64,000 nucleotides of DNA from Colwellia sp. (lineage in GTDB: Bacteria > Pseudomonadota > Gammaproteobacteria > Enterobacterales > Alteromonadaceae): assembly GCA_029938115.1 (NCBI GenBank), contig JAPYOP010000006.1, positions 15,057 to 79,056 on the forward strand. The letters run 5' to 3'. A program made the translations under genes and the position numbers. Shown piece by piece: positions 56,220-64,000 of the stretch. The notes below the pieces were generated by a model. The model saw nothing but the letters and a program-made list of their open reading frames with translations, ran no database searches and had not been told where the DNA came from. Within the stretch, counting starts at the first letter, position 1, and each line of letters begins with the position of its first letter.

Positions 56220-56918
56220 TCCAATGTTCAAAATTAACTATTCGCGCCAATGCTTTGTTGAATACTCTAACTGATGATCGTTAGCGATCACTACTGCACC
56301 TGCAGCCATTTTGTTTTTGCTCTAGACTATCGCGGAAAAAAAATTATTTTTCTAAATCAGGTATTCCAAGCAAGAACCGCCGTTGGCATACTCAAAATCG
56401 CCCTCAAAAACTAGTGATTCATCAAGTTCAATATCAAATTAATATAAAGCTCGTGTGTGACCTGATAACTAGCCACCAGAGTATGTCTTCTAGAAAGGGC
56501 CTGAAATGTAAGCTATGTGTCAGTGACCTTTTTCTAGCAACTACTTGGTGCCAAAGTAGCCAGCTTTCTCATTATCTAAGCTGATGAAGTTTTTTTATTT
56601 GAGCTATATAACGGTTAACCAAAATTAAAGGAGTAGATCCTTTAATTAAGTCAATCAAGTATCGACCATATACAGCTTCTGTGTGCAAAATTAAGGCATA
56701 ACAATTTCGACTATTCGAAAATCAATAGTCATTTCTTCTTTCTTTTGCTCGTTATGACCAGCCGCAACAATAGTATTGGCTTGATAATTTAGCTACATCA
56801 TGGCTGCCAGAACTTTTTATTTAGTATCGTCTTCTACAAAAACTCTATTAGACATCGCGCGTGATACTGTGGCTAAGGATACGCTACAAAGATAAGCAAC
56901 ATCATAAATCGTAGCCAT
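56220..56918 (-). pseudogene. LacI-family regulator, decayed
   Basis: Reading down the minus strand from the ATG at 56918 gives ATIYDVAYLCSVSLATVSRAMSN, an unmistakable LacI helix-turn-helix, followed by TAA, KVLAAMM, TAG and LNYQAN. The hinge and about 50 residues of sensor domain are deleted, then fragments continue in shifting frames: IVAAGHNEQKKEE; PLILVNRYIAQI; DNEKAGYFGTK; HIAYISGPF; ELDESLVFEGDF; and MAAGAVVIAN. Each corresponds in order to a segment of the intact LacI at 44629-45636. At least six stop codons interrupt it. It lies 34 bp after the GPH symporter gene on the same strand, so it was probably its local regulator or an operon partner. Confidence 0.9.
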
Positions 56919-56952
56919 AATTTGCCCTTAACTTTTTCACTATCAAGCGTTT

Positions 56953-58449
56953 TTAGGCTTGGGCTAGTTCGCTAGTAGCAATTGGTTCTGCAGCACTACT
57001 TGTTCCTGATTTCCCCCGACGAGCTTCAAGTTTCTGACGCACTTCAAGTGCTTTACTTTCAGAGATTGGGTAAGTAGCAACCATCCAAATAGCTCCCACT
57101 GAACAAAGTACCGGTACCAGCACATCGGCTAAACGCATGTAGAAAAGGGTATCTGCAGATTGAGATCCCCCTAACGCAACATCAAAACCTGTCGCATTCA
57201 ATAAGAAGCCACCTGCGGCAATCGCAGCAGCCATGCCTAGTTTTACAACCCACCAGAATATTGAGCCAAACATACCTTCGCGGCGCTCACCGGTTTCCAA
57301 TTCATCAAGGTCACAGACATCAGCAACCATAGAGCCCATTAGCGTAAATAATCCACCTAAACCAAAAGCAAAAAATATCGGTGGAATTAACACTAACTGA
57401 GGATTATCGGGCGTAAAACAAACCCATTTCAACGCATACCCGAAGATAGAAATAGCGATGGTAATGAAAAATGCTTTTTGTTTACCTAACATCGAGGACA
57501 ACTTAGTGACAATAAATATCGAACAGGATGTAGCAACAAATGACACTGTACCAGCCCATCCTACATACTCAGCACCTAACACTTGATCACCACCGAAGAC
57601 ATAATAAATTATGACATAACTTTGGAAAGCAGCAACCATCATAAAACCGTTAAAGACTAGAAAGGTTGCACCACATAATTTAAGAAAAGGCTTAAATTTA
57701 ATGGTAATCATAAACCCTTTGAAGAAATCTAACACTGCGGCTTTTGCTCTTTTGGGTTTTGCTGCATTGGTATCATTTTTCGACGTTGGTATTGGTATAA
57801 AACGTTCAGAGAGGAATATTGCCGGTAAGATACCAATACAAATTGTAAAGATGCCAATGATAATGGCTAACCAACCCGCACCGTCTATCATATCGCTAAA
57901 AAGCGCTTCATTTTGCATGAATAATAAGAACCATGGCGCGACTAACCAGGCAAATTGTCCCATAAAGTTTTGAACGGCCATAATACGGGTACGTTCGTGG
58001 TAATCTGCTGTCAGCTCATAACCTAAGGCTACCCAAGGCGTAGCAAATATAGTGTAAGCAATATAAAAAAGTGTCGAGCCAATTAAGAAGAACCAAAAGT
58101 AAAAGTTTTCACTTTGGTCTTTGGGTAATTGCCATAACATGGCAAAAACAATACCCGAAATAATCGCTCCTGCGAATATATAGGGCCGACGCCGGCCCCA
58201 CTTTGATTTAGTATGATCTGAAATATAGCCCATTAGTGGGTCGGTAAAGGCATCGATAAAACGGGGCAAAGCGCCTAACAATCCTACGAGGGCAGGATTC
58301 ATGCCTAACCCTAAGTTAAGCACGATTGCCATAGTTACCATTGCTGCACCGAGTAAATTATTTACAAAGGCGCCAAGGCCGTAAATAAGTTTTTGGCCTA
58401 CTGATATTCTATCTTCTTTTGCCGTATTTCTATTTACATTTGTTGTCAT
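56953..58449 (-). CDS. GPH-family sugar symporter (MFS)
   Basis: The 498-residue protein has about 12 membrane segments and the GPH pattern: IDAFTDPLMGYISDHTKSKWGRRRPYIFAGA (about residues 65-95), ALGYELTADYHERTRI (about 140-157) and LMGSMVADVCDLDELETGERREGMFGS (about 367-393). GPH symporters bring in glycosides and oligosaccharides with cations. The subfamily cannot be read directly, but the context points to laminari-oligosaccharide or glucose import to the cytoplasmic phosphorylase and GH17 enzymes. A cytoplasmic C-terminal tail is low complexity. It is the only intact dedicated sugar importer of the locus seen in the window. Confidence 0.9.
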   Translation of the reverse strand: MTTNVNRNTAKEDRISVGQKLIYGLGAFVNNLLGAAMVTMAIVLNLGLGMNPALVGLLGALPRFIDAFTDPLMGYISDHTKSKWGRRRPYIFAGAIISGIVFAMLWQLPKDQSENFYFWFFLIGSTLFYIAYTIFATPWVALGYELTADYHERTRIMAVQNFMGQFAWLVAPWFLLFMQNEALFSDMIDGAGWLAIIIGIFTICIGILPAIFLSERFIPIPTSKNDTNAAKPKRAKAAVLDFFKGFMITIKFKPFLKLCGATFLVFNGFMMVAAFQSYVIIYYVFGGDQVLGAEYVGWAGTVSFVATSCSIFIVTKLSSMLGKQKAFFITIAISIFGYALKWVCFTPDNPQLVLIPPIFFAFGLGGLFTLMGSMVADVCDLDELETGERREGMFGSIFWWVVKLGMAAAIAAGGFLLNATGFDVALGGSQSADTLFYMRLADVLVPVLCSVGAIWMVATYPISESKALEVRQKLEARRGKSGTSSAAEPIATSELAQA

Positions 58450-59122
58450 CTTCCCGTTTCCATCGAAATTTATGATTGATTAAAGCCTACTGGTTATTCT
58501 AAGTGTATAAGGAAAATTCAAGTAAGTAGATCGACATTAACTAAATTCGCGTCTTAAACAATTAAAATGAGGTGAGAAGGGATGTTAAGTGCGATGAAAT
58601 GGTCAAAAAATGTAAGTAAGGTACATTCAGCTGCATCGAAGACATTGTAATGATAATTTATCTGTTGTTGATAAAGCTCATTAGGTTTTCGTAGTACGTC
58701 ACTGATATAGCTACATGAGAATCTTTTAATCAGCGAGTTCTTAAGAAGTGTATTGATTATTATTATAAAGGGGTTTAAGTCATCGACATTAATGAGTAGA
58801 CAATAAGTTCTGCAAATGCGTTATATCTCAGTAAAAAGGACCATGTGTCCAACTCAACGCTAATTAGGTTACAACTCACCGTATTTATATTGTTTATGCC
58901 ACTCGTTAAGATATTGTTGATTTCAACCTTTTTTGGTTGGTTTCTGTTTATTTGAATAGAGACTAGATTTTTATAACGATAAGCGACAGCGCTAAACTAT
59001 ATGATTGGGATAACCAGCATTAGTTAAAATTCCGACAACAACACCTCTTCACTTTGAACACTATGAAGGGGATGAAATTCATATTTCGGGAAGCGCTTCC
59101 AATTCATTGAGGAGAGATATAA
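58450..59122. other. Divergent intergenic region between the GPH symporter and the large lipoprotein
   Basis: This 673 bp stretch holds no convincing gene. A 22-codon frame at 58582 (MLSAMKWSKNVSKVHSAASKTL) follows GAAGGG and is only a weak candidate. TTGAAC at 59054-59059 could be a -35 element for the lipoprotein gene, but the matching -10 is poor. Operator site 3 is at 59088-59101, just before the lipoprotein's ribosome-binding site (GAGGAGAG). Confidence 0.5.
59088..59101. promoter_or_regulatory. LacI-family operator (site 3)
   Basis: GGGAAGCGCTTCCA has a perfect 12-bp palindromic core GGAAGCGCTTCC (59089-59100), 22 bases before the start codon of the large lipoprotein and immediately upstream of its ribosome-binding site. 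A regulator bound here would block transcription from any promoter just upstream. Confidence 0.7.
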
Positions 59123-61552
59123 ATGAATAATATAAACAATAAAAAATTATTTAAGAGAAACCTAATCATATTAAGTTTGGGAGTGGCGCTTTCTGCGTGT
59201 GGCGGTTCAGACACTAAAACAACTCCGGATCCGGATCCTGTTGCCAATTCAGCACCGGTAATTTCAAGTACAGCCGTTAATACCGTGGAAGCAGGCTCAG
59301 CATATTCATACACTTTAGTTTCAACCGATTCTGATGGGGATGCACTAACATTAACGGCATCTACTTTACCTGCATGGCTATCGTTTGATGGTTCTACCGG
59401 TATGTTGAGTGGTACTCCGGCAGACAGTGATGCTGGCGATCATGCGATTACTTTAACGGTCAGTGACGGTACTGATGCAGTAACGCAATCTTTTACTATT
59501 ACGGTAACATTGCCTGTAGCGGTAAATAATGCACCAATGATTACAAGTACAAGTATTGACGCAGCTACATCGGGTAGCGCATATAGTTACACATTAACTG
59601 CTACTGATGCAGATGATGATACCTTAACAATGTCAGCAACGACCATTCCTACTTGGTTAGCATTTGATGCGGTAACAGGCATTTTGTCCGGTACGCCTGC
59701 TGATGGCGATGAAGGCGATAATAGCGTTGTTCTAGCCGTAAGTGACGGTACTGATGAAGTTACACAATCTTTTACTATTACGGTAACGATTCCTGAACCC
59801 GTAAATACTGCAGCTGAAATCACCAGTACTGGTGTTGCTAATGCTACTGTAGATGTTGTCTACTCATATACATTAACAGCAACCGATGCTGATAATGATA
59901 CTTTAATTATGTCAGCAGCTATCCCTGCGGAACTTTCTTGGTTATCGTTTGATACCAATACGGGCATTTTGTCAGGTACGCCAGCTTCTGGTGATATCGG
60001 GGCTAACGCAATTACTTTAACCGTAAATGATGGAACAGAAGATACTACGCAGACCTTTACTATCACAGTAGCTGATGCAGTTGTTGCTAACGAAGTAGTA
60101 GATTTTGAAGCCGCGCCTGAAAGCTATGTTTTTAATAACTTCGATGGTGGTGTTTCTACTGTTATTACCAACCCACAAGTTAATGGCATTAATGTTAGTG
60201 CACAAGTGGTTCAAATGCAGAAATTCGCTGGTCAAACTTGGGGAGGTAGTACGTTAACATTACCTAACGGTTTGAATGTTACAGCTGGAAGTCACTCATT
60301 TACCATGAAAGTATATTCAGAACGTTCAGTACCTGTTTTATTCAAACTAGAAAGTTTGGGTAAGCCAGAAGTTTCAGTTACACATGGTGGTACCGGCTGG
60401 GAAGAGCTTACTTTTGACTTCACGTTGATTGATGGTGTTTTAAATGACATTACCTTTATTTTTGACTTAGGTATCAATGGTGATGCTGATGCCAATGCCG
60501 CAGATTGGACATTCTACTATGATGAGATTGTTCTACCAAGTTCTGGTGATGATGAAGAAGAGGAAGGTGGTTCCACTTCTGTTACTGATTTTGAAGCTGC
60601 TGCTGATAGTTATGCCTTTAATAATTTTGACGGTGGTGTTTCATCGGTTATTGCCAACCCACAATCATCAGATATTAATGTCAGTGCTCAAGTTGTGCAA
60701 ATGCAAAAATTTGCGGGACAAACATGGGGTGGTTCAACTTATACCTTAGAAACGCCAGTAGATATTGCCGATGGTAGCAATAATTTCACCATGAAAGTAT
60801 GGTCTCAACGCGCTGTGCCAGTTCTCTTTAAGTTAGAAGGTTATAACTTAGAGCAATCAGCAAGTCATACCGGTTCTGGTTGGGAAGAGTTAAGTTTTGA
60901 CTTCACACTAACTAGTGGTACGTTAAGTATGATTACCGTTATTTTTGATTTAGGTATCAATGGTGATGCTGATGCCAATGCTGCTGATTGGACGTTCTAT
61001 TACGATGATATTACTACACCTGCATCAGAAGATCCTGCAGAGAGCAATTTTGTTGCTGTCGGAACACCGTATGACTTTGAAGCCGGTGGTTTAGGTAGTG
61101 ACTTTGCTTGGGCTGTTTTTGAAAACGAAACGAATGATCCACTTGAGTTTGTTGCAAATCCTAGCTCTGATTCAGTAAATGACTCTGCTATTGTTGCCAA
61201 AATGACGGCTAAACAAGCAGGGCAGCCATGGGCTGGCACTGAAACAACATCGGCTAATACAACGCCATTTACTATGGACGCGACGAATAGCATCGTGAAA
61301 ATTATGGTTTATAAGTCAGTTATCAGTGATGTTGGAATGAAATTCTCAGTGGGTGCTGCAGCACAACCTGAAATTAAAGTGGCAAATACTAAAATTAACG
61401 AGTGGGAAGAACTTACTTTTGACTTCAGTGGTCGAATCGGTTTAGCTGAAACGATAAATATTGATTCAGTGATTGTATTCCCAGACTTTGATGCTAGAGC
61501 ACAAGATAATGTAGTTTACTTTGATAACATTACTTTTGGCCATAATGAGTAA
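59123..61552 (+). CDS. Modular glycan-binding-like lipoprotein (Ig-like and CBM-like domains)
   Basis: The 809-residue protein has a lipobox (LSAC, about residue 26), so it should be anchored in the envelope. Three cadherin-like/putative-Ig repeats of about 90 residues (about 42-310) each carry SGSAYSYTLTATDAD and GILSGTPA signatures. They are followed by three beta-sandwich, carbohydrate-binding-like modules (about 325-475, 490-640, 650-809). The first two share the blocks QMQKFAGQTWGGST and DLGINGDADANAADWTFYYD almost exactly and so arose by duplication; the third has diverged (KMTAKQAGQPWAG). No catalytic motif is visible. It probably binds beta-glucan at the cell surface for the GH16/GH3 enzymes, like a surface glycan-binding protein. 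It follows operator site 3. Confidence 0.85.
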   Translation: MNNINNKKLFKRNLIILSLGVALSACGGSDTKTTPDPDPVANSAPVISSTAVNTVEAGSAYSYTLVSTDSDGDALTLTASTLPAWLSFDGSTGMLSGTPADSDAGDHAITLTVSDGTDAVTQSFTITVTLPVAVNNAPMITSTSIDAATSGSAYSYTLTATDADDDTLTMSATTIPTWLAFDAVTGILSGTPADGDEGDNSVVLAVSDGTDEVTQSFTITVTIPEPVNTAAEITSTGVANATVDVVYSYTLTATDADNDTLIMSAAIPAELSWLSFDTNTGILSGTPASGDIGANAITLTVNDGTEDTTQTFTITVADAVVANEVVDFEAAPESYVFNNFDGGVSTVITNPQVNGINVSAQVVQMQKFAGQTWGGSTLTLPNGLNVTAGSHSFTMKVYSERSVPVLFKLESLGKPEVSVTHGGTGWEELTFDFTLIDGVLNDITFIFDLGINGDADANAADWTFYYDEIVLPSSGDDEEEEGGSTSVTDFEAAADSYAFNNFDGGVSSVIANPQSSDINVSAQVVQMQKFAGQTWGGSTYTLETPVDIADGSNNFTMKVWSQRAVPVLFKLEGYNLEQSASHTGSGWEELSFDFTLTSGTLSMITVIFDLGINGDADANAADWTFYYDDITTPASEDPAESNFVAVGTPYDFEAGGLGSDFAWAVFENETNDPLEFVANPSSDSVNDSAIVAKMTAKQAGQPWAGTETTSANTTPFTMDATNSIVKIMVYKSVISDVGMKFSVGAAAQPEIKVANTKINEWEELTFDFSGRIGLAETINIDSVIVFPDFDARAQDNVVYFDNITFGHNE

Positions 61553-61587
61553 CGTTAGTTTATTTTAATACTATCTAAAGATAAAAA

Positions 61588-61620
61588 GGGTTTACAATAG
61601 TTATTGTAAACCCTTTTTTT
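61588..61620 (+). terminator. Rho-independent terminator after the lipoprotein gene
   Basis: GGGTTTACAATA (61588-61599) and TATTGTAAACCC (61602-61613) form a perfect 12-bp stem with a 2-base loop (likely opened to 4 or more), followed by seven T at 61614-61620. It is the clearest terminator in the window. Two short direct repeats GTCTGTTTTTT follow. Confidence 0.92.
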
Positions 61621-61661
61621 GTCTGTTTTTTGTCTGTTTTTTGTATACAAGAAGAAATTTC

Positions 61662-63227
61662 ATGAACAAGTTAACTGTTTTAATTAATACGGCTAGTGCT
61701 CTATTAACTGTTGTAATAGGCAACGTCATTTTTTGTTTTCTGGCCCATGCGGTAGAGCCAGGCGCTGCATCAAGTGAAAATACATCATGGCAACTGGTTT
61801 GGTCTGACGAATTTGAAGGTGATGCCATTGATGTTAAAAAATGGAGTCATGTTGTTGATTGTTATGGCGGTGGCAATGACGAGCAGCAATGTTATACCGA
61901 TAGAGGCGATAATTCATTTGTAAAAGACGGCTTGCTTACTATTGTTGCTCAGCGCGAAGATCATACAGGCCCTGCCAGAGTAGATGGGGATATGACTAAT
62001 ACCGCCACATTGCCTTATACCTCAGCTAGATTACGCACCCTCAACAAAGGTGACTGGCAATACGGGCGTTTTGAAATTCGAGCCAAATTACCTTACGGGC
62101 AAGGCACTTGGCCTGCTATTTGGATGCTACCAACTGATTATGTTTATGGCGGTTGGGCAGCTTCGGGCGAAATAGACATTGTTGAGGCGGCAAATCTCAA
62201 AACGCCTTCTGGAGCACCTGATGCTATTGAAAATGAATTAGAGTCACGTATTCATGGCACACTTCATTTTGGCGAAGCCTGGCCAAATAACGTGCATTCA
62301 GGCACCGCCTATAAATTTGCCCAAACCATGAATCCTGCAGATGACTTTCATACCTATGCCATTGAATGGCAAGCGGGCGAAATTCGCTGGTATGTTGATG
62401 ACATTCACTATGCAACACAAAGGAAATCAGGTTGGTATAGCAAGTACTTACTTGATGATGAGTTAGTGGTTGGTGATGGCAGTGCCCCTTATGATCAAAA
62501 CTTTCATCTGATATTAAATCTTGCTGTGGGTGGCGCATGGGCGAGTGGTGCTAATAATACGGGCATTGATGAAAGTATTTTTCCACAAACATTACAAGTT
62601 GATTTTGTCCGCGTTTACCAATGTAAGCTATCTGGTAAAATCGGTGCAGGTTGCGAAACTATCGGCGAAAAGGCTGAATTTGTTGAAGGGCATAAAATAA
62701 TTATTCCTGATAAAAATTTAGCGCCAAAGCCAGTTTTTAGTTTATATAAAAACGGTTTAAATTATAAGCTCACCTTTAACCTCTATGATCCTAGCAATTC
62801 TCTGAGCTATCAAGAAGTTGATACAAAGAAAGGTCAGACCATAAGCATTAAGCAACAAGGTGATAAAGGCAATCTTGCCCTACAATATCCGATTCATGCT
62901 GACTTAAGTCATTGGTTTGAAAATGGGCAATTAGTTTTTGATATTAAAATAAAACATCAACAAAATGCTGTTACAAAAAGCAAGTTATTGATAAAGATGG
63001 GCAGTGGTTGGCCAATGGTGAGTGATGTTGAATTATCAAATTTGAACACTGGAAAATGGCAGCAAGTTCGCCTAAATATTGCACAACTGATTAATAGTGG
63101 TAATAGTAACCACTCAGATCCTCTGATGAAAGCGGTGATAAATAATGTTCATAGCTTGTTTGTAGTTGAGCCAATAGGGCCGATGGAATTGTTATTAAAG
63201 AATATCCGTTTTGAAGAAAAGAAGTAG
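61662..63227 (+). CDS. GH16 beta-glucanase (laminarinase-like)
   Basis: The enzyme hydrolyses internal beta-1,3-glucan linkages. The frame opens at a TTG (61641), but the ATG at 61662 with AAGAAG seven bases upstream is preferred, giving 521 residues with a signal peptide (about residues 1-30, ending AHA). The GH16 barrel-like jelly roll (about 40-325) contains WSDEFEGDAIDVKKW, ARLRTLNKGDWQYGRFEIRAKLPYGQGTWPAIWMLP and the catalytic GEIDIVE (about 169-175), as in laminarinases. A C-terminal beta-sandwich (about 350-521) probably binds glucan. It follows the large lipoprotein but after a strong terminator, so it has its own promoter region of about 40 bp or depends on readthrough. Confidence 0.92.
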   Translation: MNKLTVLINTASALLTVVIGNVIFCFLAHAVEPGAASSENTSWQLVWSDEFEGDAIDVKKWSHVVDCYGGGNDEQQCYTDRGDNSFVKDGLLTIVAQREDHTGPARVDGDMTNTATLPYTSARLRTLNKGDWQYGRFEIRAKLPYGQGTWPAIWMLPTDYVYGGWAASGEIDIVEAANLKTPSGAPDAIENELESRIHGTLHFGEAWPNNVHSGTAYKFAQTMNPADDFHTYAIEWQAGEIRWYVDDIHYATQRKSGWYSKYLLDDELVVGDGSAPYDQNFHLILNLAVGGAWASGANNTGIDESIFPQTLQVDFVRVYQCKLSGKIGAGCETIGEKAEFVEGHKIIIPDKNLAPKPVFSLYKNGLNYKLTFNLYDPSNSLSYQEVDTKKGQTISIKQQGDKGNLALQYPIHADLSHWFENGQLVFDIKIKHQQNAVTKSKLLIKMGSGWPMVSDVELSNLNTGKWQQVRLNIAQLINSGNSNHSDPLMKAVINNVHSLFVVEPIGPMELLLKNIRFEEKK

Positions 63228-63254
63228 CTAGGTTTTTCTTATGCCTGTCATAAT

Positions 63255-63280
63255 AAAAACGGGGCTAATGCCCCGTTTTT
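63255..63280. terminator. Bidirectional rho-independent terminator
   Basis: AAAAACGGGGC (63255-63265) and GCCCCGTTTTT (63270-63280) are perfect inverted copies around the 4-base loop TAAT. With A-runs on one side and T-runs on the other it can end both the GH16 transcript (+) and the convergent modular-protein transcript (-). Confidence 0.93.
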
Positions 63281-63293
63281 ATTGTGTCAGCTA

Positions 63294-64000
63294 TTATTTT
63301 GATATATTCAAATCAGTTACATAGAGTTTATTACCAGCATTACCACCTATCCCATATATAGCTATTTGGGTGAGCTTGGTTAAGTTTAGCGGTATGTCTG
63401 AAATTTGGATACTTATGTCTGACCAGTTAGATGTTACGGTTAATGGAATTTGATGTTCAGCGCCATCAACGATAAAGTTGACTACGTATTCGCTAAAACC
63501 ACCAGTGGCGGCAATTTTGAAATTCACCGTACTATATTTAGCCACGTCTATTTCATAGGTTTGCACACCGCCGTAAATATCACCCATTAAGGCAAGTACT
63601 GCGCCCCAACCATCTCCCTTTGTTACTTCAAAGCTATTCAGGCTATTATAAATAACATCGCCAGTAAACGTTGAACCGGTAGACCAGTCACTAAAGGTTA
63701 TATTACCCTCATTGACTAAACTACTATCGTCGACCCGCATATCAACTTGTTCATCAGAAGAAGTAAAGATAACAAATTTATCATCAGAACTTGGTTTCGT
63801 TAAACTGGCAGCATGGGTGCCTTGGTCATACATAATAAAGTCGCTAAGATATACTTTTTGTCCTGCTGAAACACCATCCACGTAAACACCAAAGACGGCA
63901 ATTTGACTGACATTGGTTAAATCAACACCATATTTTTCCAAATTTATATCAATTTCATTCCATTGAGTTTGCTCAGTTAAGCCAAAACTAACTTCTTGTG
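63294..64000 (-). CDS. C-terminal part of a modular beta-sandwich (CBM-like) protein, cut by the window edge
   Basis: The frame is open to position 64000 on the minus strand, so its start lies outside the window; TTG at 63941 is only an internal codon. The visible 236 residues hold the end of one beta-sandwich (YGVDLTNVSQIAVFGVYVDGVSAGQKVYLSDFIMYD) and a complete second one (FKIAATGGFSEYVVNFIVDGAEHQIPLTV, then LTKLTQIAIYGIGGNAGNKLYVTDLNIS). The two have the same LTxxxQIAxxG and KxYxxDxxI spacing, so they are tandem carbohydrate-binding-like modules. The catalytic part, if any, lies to the right. Given the locus it is probably another glucanase or binding protein. Confidence 0.75.
   Translation of the reverse strand, partial: QEVSFGLTEQTQWNEIDINLEKYGVDLTNVSQIAVFGVYVDGVSAGQKVYLSDFIMYDQGTHAASLTKPSSDDKFVIFTSSDEQVDMRVDDSSLVNEGNITFSDWSTGSTFTGDVIYNSLNSFEVTKGDGWGAVLALMGDIYGGVQTYEIDVAKYSTVNFKIAATGGFSEYVVNFIVDGAEHQIPLTVTSNWSDISIQISDIPLNLTKLTQIAIYGIGGNAGNKLYVTDLNISK

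Overview
The window looks like a chromosomal segment of a marine gammaproteobacterium of the order Alteromonadales, most likely close to Colwellia or Thalassotalea. This is inferred from AT-rich coding sequence, an argH gene fused to an N-acetylglutamate synthase domain, the order mrcA / pilMNOPQ-aroK-aroB-damX-dam-rpe-trpS, and a large beta-glucan utilisation region. No rRNA, tRNA, CRISPR array or intact insertion sequence was seen.

Region 1 (1-31 kb) is mainly housekeeping. It holds arginine biosynthesis (argH-argA fusion plus a complete argA), a MocR-type regulator divergent from a GNAT/PaiB-like pair, penicillin-binding protein 1A divergent from the type IV pilus operon pilMNOPQ, and the shikimate genes with damX, dam, rpe and trpS. 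Three small envelope genes sit between dam and rpe, where gph often lies. An FHA/protease pair, a two-gene spermidine-synthase-like unit and a wrecked type I secretion locus (hlyD-like pseudogene joined by deletion to the second half of its ABC transporter) follow.

Region 2 (30-38.5 kb) holds a cysteine-cluster protein, a DUF3291 protein, uvrA, a DASS anion symporter, a YajR-type MFS transporter with a cyclic-nucleotide-binding partner, and two YeeE/YedE-type membrane proteins.

Region 3 (38.6-64 kb) is a laminarin/beta-1,3-glucan utilisation locus. It encodes exported or surface enzymes (GH3 lipoprotein, GH30, GH16), a large non-catalytic glycan-binding-like lipoprotein, and the start-truncated view of another modular protein at the right edge. 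It also encodes a GPH-type sugar symporter and an apparently cytoplasmic set made of a very large beta-glucan-oligosaccharide phosphorylase-like enzyme and two GH17 enzymes without signal peptides. Regulators are one intact LacI, one AraC, and a LytS/LytTR-like two-component pair. Three copies of a palindrome with core AAGCGCTT, typical of LacI-family operators, lie upstream of GH3, upstream of the phosphorylase operon and upstream of the large lipoprotein, and suggest one regulon.

The glucan locus shows visible decay. A second lacI gene survives only as a nonsense-riddled relic (56220-56918), and a FucP-type sugar transporter seems reduced to a 51-codon in-frame remnant that is still translationally coupled to GH3. 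These relics, the operator set, the candidate MocR operator, the duplicated argH leader and a pseudoknot-like repeat after trpS are the observations most worth following up.
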